Source: Methylomonas sp. (GTDB lineage: Bacteria > Pseudomonadota > Gammaproteobacteria > Methylococcales > Methylomonadaceae). From it: a stretch of DNA of 64,000 nucleotides. The stretch is taken from contig PERU01000002.1 in the NCBI GenBank assembly GCA_002928965.1, forward strand, positions 62,001 to 126,000, given 5' to 3'. Below, in pieces: positions 9,292 through 20,935 of the stretch. Every line of letters begins with the position of its first letter. Positions within the stretch are counted from its first letter, which is position 1. The notes below the pieces were generated by a model. It was not told where the DNA came from and did not search any database. It worked only from the letters and a program-made list of their open reading frames with translations. Position numbers and translations under genes: made by a program.

Positions 9292-9561
9292 CTATTCCAG
9301 CACTTGAAAGAAAGTTTCGTTTTCCTTGATCATGCCCAAGTCATAACGGGCGCGCTCTTCGATGGTTTCCAGGCCGCGGCGCAAATCCAGAACTTCGGCG
9401 TACAGCGCATCGTTGCGTTCCTTTTTTTCCTGCGTTTCCTTGTTCAGTTCATCCAGCTGTTCGCGGTAGCTGGATATTTGCGAAACACTGGCGTCGCCAA
9501 ACCACAACCGGTATTGGAAGTGCAGAATGAGCGCAATGATAAGGACGATGAGCGATTTAAT
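9292..9561 (-). CDS. ftsB: Cell division protein FtsB, apparent non-ATG start
   Basis: The frame encodes KSLIVLIIALILHFQYRLWF, then GDASVSQ and a coiled coil (YREQLDELNKETQEKKERND), ending with ARYDLGMIKENETFFQVLE. This is FtsB: one membrane helix, the conserved YRLWFGD and a periplasmic coiled coil that pairs with FtsL and FtsQ in the divisome. The frame is open only back to a TGA three codons before 9561. No ATG, GTG or TTG exists before the membrane helix, and the codon at the expected start (9561-9559) is ATT. A TTG at 9507 would remove the membrane helix. I therefore call an ATT start, giving 89 residues. Confidence 0.85.
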   Translation of the reverse strand: MKSLIVLIIALILHFQYRLWFGDASVSQISSYREQLDELNKETQEKKERNDALYAEVLDLRRGLETIEERARYDLGMIKENETFFQVLE

Positions 9562-9619
9562 GACGGTATCTCAAGGAGTCAAACGTAGGCTGGGTTAAAC
9601 AAATCAACCCAGCGTCCGA

Positions 9620-9656
9620 ATTAAAACCGGGTGTTGGCACTTACCATCACCCGGTC
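9620..9656 (-). terminator. Rho-independent terminator after eno
   Basis: The inverted repeat ACCGGGTG (9626-9633) and CACCCGGT (9648-9655) begins 6 bases after the eno stop. On the minus strand the stem is followed by TTTTAATT. It would partly separate eno from ftsB-ispD transcription. Confidence 0.6.
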
Positions 9657-9660
9657 AATC

Positions 9661-10992
<1,332 letters not shown>

Positions 10993-11598
10993 TTAATTGT
11001 CGGGAAAGAGTTCGCTCAAGTCGATACACAAATCCGGGAATAAATGCGACGTCGCTATATCGTCGCCCGCGAAACTGCAACGCAATTGATATTGGTCTTC
11101 GTTGTTTAACACGAATTGCTGGATGATCGTTTCGTAAGGAAACACCAACCAGTATTCCGTCACACCGCTTTCCGCATACAGTGTGTGTTTGATCTGGGCG
11201 TCTTTTTTGGAACTGCCTTTGGATACGATTTCGATAATCCAGTCCGGCGCACCGTTGCAGCCTTGCTCGTCCAGTTTGTCTGGGGCGCAAATCAGGCAAA
11301 TGTCGGGCTGAACGACGGTGAAGATGTCCTTACTGGACAGAATGGATTTTCTGCGGTCGTACAAGCGAACGTCAAATGGGGCGGCAAACACTTGACAGGG
11401 CTTGTGGCGGAAATAACTGAACAGTTGTCCGCTCAAACTCATCGATAGCCGTTGATGATTGACATTCGGCGCCGGGGATATCAACGAAATCTTGCCTTTG
11501 ATCAGCTCGATCGTTTCCTCTAATTGCCAGGTCAAGTAATCCGCATAGCTATAACTGGCCGACATATCGAGCTGTGATAACTGAGTAATTTTGGCCAT
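10993..11598 (-). CDS. Uma2 family (DUF820) putative restriction-endonuclease-fold protein
   Basis: The protein has 201 residues with the Uma2 pattern: YSYADYLTWQ near the start, ISPAPNVNHQRLSMSLSGQL, then VVQPDICLIC, APDWIIEIVSKGSSKKDAQI and KHTLYAESGVTEYWLV. The Asp and Glu of QPDI and IIEIVS match the PD-(D/E)XK-like core. Function is unknown; such genes are abundant in cyanobacteria and some proteobacteria. It sits between kdsA and eno, where most relatives have the two genes adjacent, so it looks like an insertion that kept the operon on one strand. Confidence 0.85.
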   Translation of the reverse strand: MAKITQLSQLDMSASYSYADYLTWQLEETIELIKGKISLISPAPNVNHQRLSMSLSGQLFSYFRHKPCQVFAAPFDVRLYDRRKSILSSKDIFTVVQPDICLICAPDKLDEQGCNGAPDWIIEIVSKGSSKKDAQIKHTLYAESGVTEYWLVFPYETIIQQFVLNNEDQYQLRCSFAGDDIATSHLFPDLCIDLSELFPDN

Positions 11599-11613
11599 GG
11601 CAAATTTCGCGAT

Positions 11614-12447
11614 TTAGAGCGTGGTTTCGATGAACGGGGCGGATTTTACCGCTTTATCGATAGCCAGCAGCATTTCCAGCAATTCCTGCATGCGATGCAG
11701 CGGCCAGGAATTGGGGCCGTCGCTGAGTGCTTCTTCGGGTTTTGGATGCGTTTCCATAAACAGACCGGCAATGCCGACTGCCATCGCCGCTCGTGCCAAA
11801 ACCGGTACGTGCTCGCGTTGACCGCCGGAGCAACTGCCTTGGCCGCCTGGCAATTGCACCGAATGCGTGGCATCGAATACCACCGGGCATTGAGTGTCAC
11901 GCATCACGGCTAAAGAACGCATGTCCGAAACCAGATTGTTATAACCAAACGACACGCCGCGTTCGCAGACCATGATTTTATCGTTACCGGTGGCTTGGGC
12001 TTTAGTAACCACATTACCCATATCCCAAGGGGCCATGAACTGGCCTTTCTTGATGTTGACCGGGATGCCTTGCGCCGCAACGCTTTGAATAAAATTGGTT
12101 TGGCGACACAAAAACGCTGGGGTTTGCATTACATCCACCACGGCAGCGACCTCCGCCAACGGCGTATCTTCATGCACATCGGTCAAAACCGGTACGCCAA
12201 TTTGTTGTTTAACCTTTTCCAGAATCTGCAAGCCGGTTTCCAGTCCTAAGCCACGAAAGCTGCTCATGGATGAACGGTTGGCCTTGTCGAACGAGGATTT
12301 GTAGATAAACGGAATATTCAGTGCGTCGGTGATTTCCTTTAATTTTCCGGCAGTGTCCAGTGCCATTTGTTCGCTTTCGATGACGCAGGTGCCGGCGATC
12401 AGGAAAAACGGCTGATCCAAGCCGACTTCAAAATTGCATAATTTCAT
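11614..12447 (-). CDS. kdsA: 3-deoxy-8-phosphooctulonate synthase (KDO8P synthase)
   Basis: The protein has 277 residues, starting [20 protein letters not shown]. The PEP-binding and active-site blocks are [21 protein letters not shown] and [26 protein letters not shown] is also conserved. It condenses PEP and arabinose 5-phosphate for the KDO of lipopolysaccharide. It lies 12 bp after pyrG in the classic pyrG-kdsA-eno order. Confidence 0.97.
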   Translation of the reverse strand: MKLCNFEVGLDQPFFLIAGTCVIESEQMALDTAGKLKEITDALNIPFIYKSSFDKANRSSMSSFRGLGLETGLQILEKVKQQIGVPVLTDVHEDTPLAEVAAVVDVMQTPAFLCRQTNFIQSVAAQGIPVNIKKGQFMAPWDMGNVVTKAQATGNDKIMVCERGVSFGYNNLVSDMRSLAVMRDTQCPVVFDATHSVQLPGGQGSCSGGQREHVPVLARAAMAVGIAGLFMETHPKPEEALSDGPNSWPLHRMQELLEMLLAIDKAVKSAPFIETTL

Positions 12448-12459
12448 GATGTACCTTTT

Positions 12460-14115
<1,656 letters not shown>

Positions 14116-14219
14116 TTAGCGACTAGCAAGGGGGTCGGAAAAGACCGAAATTTTATCAGTTTTACACTGGGATTGCCTTTTTAATTGCAGCAAATTGCCA
14201 CTTAAATGCACGTGATGAA

Positions 14220-15698
14220 TCAATCTGAGCGTAAGTCAGAAGCAAATGCAAAGCGGTTTTTACCTTGCTGCTTGGCTAAATACATCGCGTCGTCGGCATG
14301 TTTTATAAGTAATTCGGCTTCTTCATGATCTTTTGGATACAGGGCAATACCAATGCTGGCGCTGATTTTGATACTGTGTTGTTGGATCAAAAATGCCTGA
14401 TTAACGGCTTTGATGATACTTTGCGCGACCATTTTGGCGGTGGATACGGATTGGAATGAACTGATGATAAACACAAATTCATCACCCCCCAGGCGTGCTA
14501 CGGTATCGACTTCCCGGCAGCATTGTTTAAAACGTTTTGTTACTGATTTTAAAAGTGCGTCGCCGACGTCGTGTCCCAATTCATCGTTCACCGCTTTAAA
14601 ACCATCCAGATCCACAAACATGACAGCCAATATTGCCGAGTCTCGCTTGGCACGTAAGACATCTTGTTGCAACCGTTCGACCAACAGGATGCGATTCGGC
14701 AGGCCAGTCAATGCGTCATGAAACGCCAAATGAGTTAATTCCTGTTCTTTACGGGTCTGTTCGCTGACATCGGTGATGGTACACACACTGATTTGATCGT
14801 TAAATTCAAATAAGGTCTGAGTGCTGATTTTGGCTACAAACGTGCTGCCATCGCTTTTAATGCCAAAGGTTTTATGGTCATCGGATAAAACCAGTTGATG
14901 TAAGTGTTTGCCAGTCACTTTCTCTTCATCATATCCAAACAGCTGATCAGCCGCCTTGTTTGACGAGCGGATCAACTCGGCTGCGTCATATAGCAAAATA
15001 CCGGTTTGAATGGAGTCGATAATGGTGCGCAAGGATTGAAAATTGTTGTCGGACTGATGGATTTGTCGCAACAGGCGTTTACAGACCAGAGCGAAGTTAA
15101 TTAATGCCAGTATTAGCAATGAGGCTTGCAACACCCTGAGATACGCCACTTCCCGCGTGGCATTTTGTTCCAAAGCCGTGGTCAGATCGTTCATCTGCTT
15201 GAGTAAGGGTTGGTTATATTCCAGCAGGGTTTGCAAGGCGGGATGCAGAATCGTATGTTCTATCGACATGTCAGCCGTGACCACGGGCAATAAGTGACTG
15301 TTAACGATAGCCCATAACTGGGAGGCTGAGGCGGTAATCAAGGCGGCACTTTGCTCACTAACCGCAGGCAGGTAGAGTGGTTTGCCATCACCGCCTTCCG
15401 TCATGCCACCTTCTCTAAAGCCCAACAAGGTTTTGTCGAACAACTTGACGGTGCTTGAAAACTCATCGAAAGCACTTTGTTTATCGGTGTCGTGTTCGGC
15501 TACATGCAGCATCAATAATGACTTGGTCATGCGCTGCGATAACATACGTTGGCGGCCTGACAGATTGATGGCTACGGCACTTTGTTCCAGCTTATTTGAT
15601 ATCCAGAAATTAATCCCTAGTGCTACCGTGTCAAAAATGACAAACAATATAATTGGGATCAAAATCGTAGGTAGCTTGATAGGATTTTGCTGGCTCAT
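14220..15698 (-). CDS. Membrane diguanylate cyclase (PilJ-type sensor, PAS, GGDEF)
   Basis: The protein has 492 residues. A membrane segment (about 10-33) is followed by a PilJ-like type IV pili sensing domain (NLSGRQRMLSQRMTKSLLML), a second membrane segment near 190-205, a PAS domain (about 225-320) and a GGDEF domain. The active site is RLGGDEF, and an RxxD inhibitory site (REVD) stands five residues before it, so it should make cyclic di-GMP and be product-inhibited. Its ATG overlaps the stop of a 32-codon upstream gene. Confidence 0.92.
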   Translation of the reverse strand: MSQQNPIKLPTILIPIILFVIFDTVALGINFWISNKLEQSAVAINLSGRQRMLSQRMTKSLLMLHVAEHDTDKQSAFDEFSSTVKLFDKTLLGFREGGMTEGGDGKPLYLPAVSEQSAALITASASQLWAIVNSHLLPVVTADMSIEHTILHPALQTLLEYNQPLLKQMNDLTTALEQNATREVAYLRVLQASLLILALINFALVCKRLLRQIHQSDNNFQSLRTIIDSIQTGILLYDAAELIRSSNKAADQLFGYDEEKVTGKHLHQLVLSDDHKTFGIKSDGSTFVAKISTQTLFEFNDQISVCTITDVSEQTRKEQELTHLAFHDALTGLPNRILLVERLQQDVLRAKRDSAILAVMFVDLDGFKAVNDELGHDVGDALLKSVTKRFKQCCREVDTVARLGGDEFVFIISSFQSVSTAKMVAQSIIKAVNQAFLIQQHSIKISASIGIALYPKDHEEAELLIKHADDAMYLAKQQGKNRFAFASDLRSD

Positions 15699-15793
15699 AG
15701 ATCTTGTTCATTGCCGGCTTTTTTATAAATCACAATGGTTGGAATTAAAATCATCAGACCGATAATCGCAACTTGCAGGATTGCAGGCGCCAT
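15695..15793 (-). CDS. Small single-pass membrane peptide coupled to the diguanylate cyclase
   Basis: A frame of 32 codons encodes a hydrophobic segment (AILQVAIIGLMILIPTIVIY) followed by a basic, polar tail (KKAGNEQDL). The stop codon overlaps the next gene's start as ATGA, a strong sign of translational coupling. The hydrophobic stretch followed by KK fits one membrane helix with the C-terminus in the cytoplasm. I do not recognise the family. The role is unknown; a partner or leader for the cyclase is an inference. Confidence 0.55.
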   Translation of the reverse strand: MAPAILQVAIIGLMILIPTIVIYKKAGNEQDL

Positions 15794-15833
15794 CAGTATG
15801 GCGGGCTTCTAAATCTGGCCGGGTAAGTTATCA

Positions 15834-17162
15834 TCACACGCTTTCAGGCAACTGCCAAGTGACTTGATAACATGCATTTGGGGCGTTAGAAAAAACCCAT
15901 TCGGCTACCCACAATCCCGCTACGGCAGCCAGTTCCCCATCGAGATAAATCAGAGGACGAGTGTCGCGTTCCCAGGGTGGAATGCCGGCTTCCTGAAACA
16001 GTTTCTTCAGGCTGTGTTGCCCTTTGCGACCGGCTAGTTTGAGCTTCTCGTGACCACAACGATGTTGCAGGCGGATTGTCGCTTTGTCCCAAACCGACTT
16101 GGCTATACCGGAAGATGCCTGAATTCGGGTTAAAACGTAACCATTCGGAAGGTTGATGTGTGTGATATCTGCAGGCCAGATGCGCGATTCTTCCAATAGT
16201 GTTAGCTGCTGCTCCGGCAAACAAAAAAGTTGTTGACGATATTTGCTGAACACATAACCCTGTTTACGCAGTATAGGTGCGGCATCAGTCCGCGCATGGA
16301 TGAATTGAGTTTTGATTGTTTGCAGCAGGGCTTGACTGGGTGGTTTTAAGTCTAGTTCGCAAAACCATTGCCGAATCAACCAGCCGATTTGGAGATCATT
16401 CAGTTCATCCAGGTTGCCAATATCCAGAGTGCGATGGATTGGGTCAAATCGACCAGCAATCAGTTGTTTGCTCAAGGTCTCCAATTGCAGCATGGCTTCG
16501 CCGCAATGCTGAGCGCTACGGGAGACGGTTTTGTCCAAGGCCGGCCATCGCTGTTTTAACAGAGGCGTGATTTGGTTGCGCAAAAAATTACGGTCGAAAT
16601 CACTGCTTTGGTTGCTGGGGTCTTCAATCCAGCACAGTTTGTGGTGCTCGGCGTACCCTTGGATATCGGCCTTGCCAATATCCAGAAGTGGCCGCAACAG
16701 CTGTCCGTGACCTAAAGCGGATATGACCGGCATGGCAGCCAAGCCTTTGACGCCCGCTCCTCGGAACAACTGCAACAGCATGGTTTCCATTTGGTCTTCC
16801 CGATGCTGAGCAAATAACAAATAATCATTGGCGGTGAGTAATTCCCGCAAAGCCGCATAGCGGGCATTCCGTGCTGCGGCTTCAGGGCTTTCGCCACTGG
16901 CAGGTTTGGCATCGACTTTTATAGAGCGAAATTCAACGCCCAGCAGATTTGCTTGCTGACGGCAATGATTTCCCCAGTCATTCGCTTGAACTTGTAAGCC
17001 ATGATTTACATACACTGCGACAAGCTTGGCTTTCAAAGCGGCCTGTGTTGCGCACAGATGCAACAGCACAGTAGAGTCGATGCCACCGCTGAAGCCGATG
17101 AAGATTCGGTCAGATGACTCCGGGAACCGTGTGGCAATGGATTGAAAAGTAAGCAGGGGCAT
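15834..17162 (-). CDS. tilS: tRNA(Ile)-lysidine synthase
   Basis: The protein has 442 residues. The PP-loop ATP site is GFSGGIDSTVLLH near residue 24. ARNARYAALRELL and the FAQHREDQMETMLLQLFRGAG block follow, with the C-terminal substrate-binding domain at the end (LKLAGRKGQHSLKKLFQEAG). It makes lysidine at C34 of tRNA-Ile(CAU) and is normally essential. It follows accA, as in many gammaproteobacteria, but a terminator and repeat separate them here. Confidence 0.96.
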   Translation of the reverse strand: MPLLTFQSIATRFPESSDRIFIGFSGGIDSTVLLHLCATQAALKAKLVAVYVNHGLQVQANDWGNHCRQQANLLGVEFRSIKVDAKPASGESPEAAARNARYAALRELLTANDYLLFAQHREDQMETMLLQLFRGAGVKGLAAMPVISALGHGQLLRPLLDIGKADIQGYAEHHKLCWIEDPSNQSSDFDRNFLRNQITPLLKQRWPALDKTVSRSAQHCGEAMLQLETLSKQLIAGRFDPIHRTLDIGNLDELNDLQIGWLIRQWFCELDLKPPSQALLQTIKTQFIHARTDAAPILRKQGYVFSKYRQQLFCLPEQQLTLLEESRIWPADITHINLPNGYVLTRIQASSGIAKSVWDKATIRLQHRCGHEKLKLAGRKGQHSLKKLFQEAGIPPWERDTRPLIYLDGELAAVAGLWVAEWVFSNAPNACYQVTWQLPESV

Positions 17163-17170
17163 AATCAGCC

Positions 17171-17198
17171 AATAAAAAAGGCCGTAAACCGGCCTTTT
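17171..17198 (-). terminator. Rho-independent terminator downstream of accA
   Basis: The arms AAAAGGCCG (17176-17184) and CGGCCTTTT (17190-17198) with loop TAAAC form a strong stem. On the minus strand it is followed by TTTTTTATT. It ends accA transcription just before the tilS start, so tilS probably needs its own promoter or readthrough. Confidence 0.7.
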
Positions 17199-17217
17199 GA
17201 GTTTAAGTGATGCAGCT

Positions 17218-17400
17218 TAGGGCTTCGTCAAAAATAACGTCCCGAACAACTGTTCCCGCCAAACCGTTCGTGCGGAGCGAAGTCGAAGCATGAACGGTTT
17301 GGCGCGGCGAGAGCCCGTATTTTCGCGGGCATCCTTCGACAGGCCCAGGATGCCCGGGAAAATGCATATCAGCCGAAACAGGGAAATTATTGTCACCTAT
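17218..17400. repeat. Composite intergenic repeat between tilS and accA
   Basis: This stretch starts with TAGGGCTTCGTCAAAAATAA (second copy of the repeat at 5821). It then holds the perfect inverted repeat CCAAACCGTTC (17259-17269) and GAACGGTTTGG (17292-17302). It ends with an ATCCTTCGACAGGC-type motif also found in the elements at 20681 and 26773. No gene is visible. Confidence 0.55.
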
Positions 17401-17404
17401 ATGC

Positions 17405-18379
17405 TTATTTGACCGGTTCTTCGATATACGCACCGAAACGCATGATGCGGGCATAGCGTTTTTCCAGCATTTTGGGCATGTCTTTGGATTCTACATTTAA
17501 TTCATCCAGGTGCCGCAGCAGTGCTTCCCGCAGATTCAAGGCAACCTTTTCGAAATTACGATGACCTCCACCGATGGGTTCACGCACCACTTCATCCAAA
17601 AAGCCTTGTTCGCGCACCCGGTCAGAGGTGATGCCCATGGCTTCTGCGGCCAATTGCGCTTTGTCGGCACTTTTCCACAAAATGGAGGCACAGCCTTCAG
17701 GCGAAATCACTGCATAGGTACTGTATTCCAGCATCAACAACCGATCACCGACACCGATAGCCAGTGCGCCACCCGAGCCACCTTCGCCGATGACTGTGCA
17801 AATGATGGGGGTTTTGAGTTTGGACATTTCAAACAGATTACGGGCAATAGCCTCGCTTTGGCCGCGTTCTTCAGCACCAATGCCAGGATACGCGCCCGGT
17901 GTGTCAATCAGGCAAATAATGGGTAATTTGAAGCGCTCGGCCATTTTCATCACTCGCAAGGCTTTACGATAGCCTTCCGGACGCGGCATGCCGAAATTAC
18001 GGTAAATCTTTTCTTTGGTGTCGCGGCCTTTTTGATGGCCGATGATGATGATGGGTTGCCCTTCCAGACGCGCCAGACCACAGACAATTGCCGGATCATC
18101 TGCATAGGCACGGTCACCGTGCAACTCATGAAAATCAGTGAACATCAGTTCAATGTAGTCCAGCGTGTAAGGTCGACCGGGATGACGCGATAATTGCGAA
18201 ATCTGCCAATCCGACAAGTCGCTGAAAATGTTTTCAGTCAAACCTTCGCATTTTTGTTCAAGCAATTTCAGTGTTTCGGAAATGTCGAAATGGTTGTCCA
18301 GCTCTACCTTACGCAGCTCTTCAATCTTGGCTTGCAGTTCGGCAATAGGCTGTTCGAAATCTAAGAATTTTAAATCCAT
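17405..18379 (-). CDS. accA: Acetyl-CoA carboxylase carboxyltransferase subunit alpha
   Basis: The protein has 324 residues, starting [56 protein letters not shown] and [14 protein letters not shown] are AccA blocks. With AccD it transfers carboxyl from biotin to acetyl-CoA in fatty acid synthesis. It is divergent from rarA, with 81 bp between the starts. Confidence 0.98.
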   Translation of the reverse strand: MDLKFLDFEQPIAELQAKIEELRKVELDNHFDISETLKLLEQKCEGLTENIFSDLSDWQISQLSRHPGRPYTLDYIELMFTDFHELHGDRAYADDPAIVCGLARLEGQPIIIIGHQKGRDTKEKIYRNFGMPRPEGYRKALRVMKMAERFKLPIICLIDTPGAYPGIGAEERGQSEAIARNLFEMSKLKTPIICTVIGEGGSGGALAIGVGDRLLMLEYSTYAVISPEGCASILWKSADKAQLAAEAMGITSDRVREQGFLDEVVREPIGGGHRNFEKVALNLREALLRHLDELNVESKDMPKMLEKRYARIMRFGAYIEEPVK

Positions 18380-18460
18380 GTCAATCCGGCGTCAGAATCA
18401 ATAAAATGGCTGTCAATTCTAATGAAAATTGGCGTCATTGCCTATCTGTTTTAGCCGACC

Positions 18461-19771
18461 ATGACTCAAACTCACACTTTTACAGTTCACCCCGATGCGC
18501 CGCTGGCAGCCAGAATGCGTCCTGCCACGCTGGATGAATTTATCGGTCAGCAGCATTTACTGGCTAAGGGTAAATCGCTGCGCGCCGCGATTGATCAGGG
18601 TATTCCTCATTCGCTGGTGTTCTGGGGGCCGCCTGGAGTTGGTAAAACCACGCTGGCAAAAATCATCGCTGCCAGTGCGGATTGTCATTTCATCGAACTG
18701 TCGGCTGTAATGGCCGGCGTGAAAGAAATTCGTGCGGCAGTGGCTGAAGCTGAAGAGATAAAACTGTCCCGTAACCTCAATACAGTGGTATTCATCGATG
18801 AAATTCACCGATTTTCCAAAAGTCAGCAGGATTCGTTATTGGCACCCATCGAAAGTGGCGTAATTATTCTGTTTGGGGCAACTACCGAAAATCCTTCCTT
18901 CGAGTTGAATAATGCGTTGCTGTCCCGGTTACGTGTTTACGTGATGCGCAGTATTGAACCTGAAGCCTTGATGAATTTGTTACAACACGCTCTGACGGAT
19001 AAACAGCGTGGGCTGGGGGAGCGTGATCTGCTGGTCGAGCAGGATGTGCTGCTACTGATAGCCAAGGCCGCCGACGGCGATGCCCGTCGTTGCCTGAACA
19101 TTCTGCAAATTGCCGCTGATTTGGCAGAAAGTCTGGATGGGCGTGAGGTTGTCAATCGCGAAGTCTTGGAAGAAGTATTACAAGGACACGCTGCCCGGTT
19201 CGATAAAGGCGGCGACATTTTCTACGACCAGATTTCCGCTTTGCATAAATCCGTGCGCGGCACTGATCCAGACGCGGCTTTGTACTGGTTTTGCCGGATG
19301 ATAGAGGGCGGCTGTGATCCTTTGTATATTGCTCGCCGGGTGGTGCGCATGGCGTCTGAAGACATCGGTAACGCCGATCCGCGCGGACTGGAATTGGCCT
19401 TGAATGCCGCACATGCCTACGAGCGACTGGGTAGCCCGGAAGGCGAATTGTCGCTGGCGCAAGCTATCGTCTATCTGGCCTGCGCACCCAAAAGCAATGC
19501 GGTTTATGTCGCGTATAAAGCGGCGATGGCCGATGCACGCAAAAGCGAATCGCTTGAGGTACCCATACATTTGCGCAATGCGCCGACCAAATTGATGCAG
19601 GCGTTGGGGCACGGCGCTGAATATCGGTATGCGCATGACGAAGCCAATGCCTTTGCCGCCGGCGAGAATTATTTTCCCGAAGCGTTGAAGGGTAAGCGTT
19701 ATTACTTTCCGGTCGAACGCGGCTTGGAAATCAAGATTAAAGACAAGTTGGCCTTTTTAAGAAGTCGCTGA
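18461..19771 (+). CDS. rarA: Replication-associated recombination protein A (RarA/MgsA, AAA+ ATPase)
   Basis: The protein has 436 residues. Walker A is GPPGVGKTTLAK, Walker B is VVFIDEIHRFSKSQQD, and GATTENPSFELNNALLSRLRV is the sensor 1 segment. The C-terminal tetramerisation part contains DPDAALYWFCRMIEGGCD. It acts at stalled replication forks alongside the clamp loader. It is full length and ends near 19771, with no obvious operon partner. Confidence 0.96.
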   Translation: MTQTHTFTVHPDAPLAARMRPATLDEFIGQQHLLAKGKSLRAAIDQGIPHSLVFWGPPGVGKTTLAKIIAASADCHFIELSAVMAGVKEIRAAVAEAEEIKLSRNLNTVVFIDEIHRFSKSQQDSLLAPIESGVIILFGATTENPSFELNNALLSRLRVYVMRSIEPEALMNLLQHALTDKQRGLGERDLLVEQDVLLLIAKAADGDARRCLNILQIAADLAESLDGREVVNREVLEEVLQGHAARFDKGGDIFYDQISALHKSVRGTDPDAALYWFCRMIEGGCDPLYIARRVVRMASEDIGNADPRGLELALNAAHAYERLGSPEGELSLAQAIVYLACAPKSNAVYVAYKAAMADARKSESLEVPIHLRNAPTKLMQALGHGAEYRYAHDEANAFAAGENYFPEALKGKRYYFPVERGLEIKIKDKLAFLRSR

Positions 19772-19943
19772 TGAAGCCAGCAGCGCTCAGGTGTGATAAT
19801 AGACGCATCAGTTCGCAGTTAGGACTACCCCACGAACACATGGGCGAGGTTTTTTAGGGTGCGAAAAAGGCTCTGTCGCAAAAACGCTAGCCATAGCGGC
19901 TGAATGTCTAAATCTGATAACTGTGGAGGTAAATTTGCTATTA

Positions 19944-19957
19944 TTGATTTTGATCAA
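19944..19957. promoter_or_regulatory. Candidate FNR/Anr binding site
   Basis: TTGATTTTGATCAA matches the FNR consensus TTGAT-N4-ATCAA exactly. Its centre is about 56 bp before the ATG of the PAS gene at 20007, which fits class II activation of a start near 19992. A match of this length by chance is possible, so the assignment is tentative. Confidence 0.45.
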
Positions 19958-20006
19958 AATTGGTTGTTCCAAGGAATTAGTTTTTTACCCAAGCAGGAAA
20001 TTCATC

Positions 20007-20576
20007 ATGGCGGATTACGCACAACAAATAAAAGACAGGGCCGAAAAGATAATAGATTTTACGCCCGAAGAAATCAGTCAAATTACACCAGATGAAATCC
20101 AACGTATTTTCTATGATCTGCAAATTCATCAGATCGAACTTAAAATGCAGAATCAAGAATTGCGGAATGCACAGGAAGAATTAACTCGGTCAAGAAACAA
20201 CTATCATTACCTGTTTCATCAACTCCCGATCGGAATTGTGATTGTGAATTCAACCGGATTTGTTGAGCAGGTTAATGACACACTACTGGAATGGCTCGGG
20301 TTTGACAAAGGGCAATTGGTAAAAAAACACTTATCGTCTGTGATTGTCGAAGCGGATAAAGTTCACTTTAATTCACGCTTCGACAGCTTTTTCAAAATTC
20401 CTGACGGCAAATCAATGCTGTTAAGTCTCTCGGGAAGAAAAAATCAAGCACTGAAAGTTAAGATGTTAGCTAAAAAAGCCAACGATAAGGATGCTGGAAC
20501 CAATGAAAACGCTGCCAATCAAACTTTGATTATCACAATTACTGAGGTCAATGATTTAATCGCAGTGACCGCCTAA
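20007..20576 (+). CDS. PAS-domain protein
   Basis: The protein has 189 residues from the ATG at 20007, which has an AGGAAA ribosome site; open frame upstream is unlikely to be used. Residues 10-60 form a helical segment (IFYDLQIHQIELKMQNQELR, coiled coil). A PAS domain covers about 62-185 (YHYLFHQLPIGIVIVNSTG). It has no output domain, so it may act with a partner such as the CheB-CheR-PAS protein downstream. The helical start resembles that of the broken GGDEF-EAL gene nearby. A perfect FNR-like box precedes it. Confidence 0.8.
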   Translation: MADYAQQIKDRAEKIIDFTPEEISQITPDEIQRIFYDLQIHQIELKMQNQELRNAQEELTRSRNNYHYLFHQLPIGIVIVNSTGFVEQVNDTLLEWLGFDKGQLVKKHLSSVIVEADKVHFNSRFDSFFKIPDGKSMLLSLSGRKNQALKVKMLAKKANDKDAGTNENAANQTLIITITEVNDLIAVTA

Positions 20577-20680
20577 TTATCTTATTGTTGGTTATGTGCT
20601 GAAGATCGAATTGTCGATTATTTATTTAATTCGGGTTTGGTGTGAGCCAGTTCATGATCTGTTGGGTACTCGAATTTTTT

Positions 20681-20797
20681 AGGGAAGCGCTGATTAAATC
20701 ATTCGACAGGCTCAGGATGAACGGTAAGTGTTTGATTCCGTTCGTGGTGAGTTTATCGAACCACTTGTGTCCCAGTGGATTTAATCAGCGCTTCCTT
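20681..20797. mobile_element. MITE-like element, family B copy 1
   Basis: The ends AGGGAAGCGCTGATTAAATC (20681-20700) and GATTTAATCAGCGCTTCCTT (20778-20797) are inverted repeats with a single mismatch. The interior reads TTCGACAGGCTCAGGATGAA and continues into CGGTAAGTGTTTGATTCCG. A homologous copy lies at 26773-26902 in the opposite orientation. The rest of the 359-bp gap before the CheB-CheR gene shows nothing else. Confidence 0.65.
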
Positions 20798-20935
20798 AGC
20801 AAACCTCATCAAATTTGATGTTTACAAAATACAAACCGCGCGGAATCCACAAACCACATCCTGAATCGAGCAACCAGAGAGATCAAGATGATTAAAATCT
20901 CGCTGCGATTACTTACTTAGCTGCACACGATTGCT

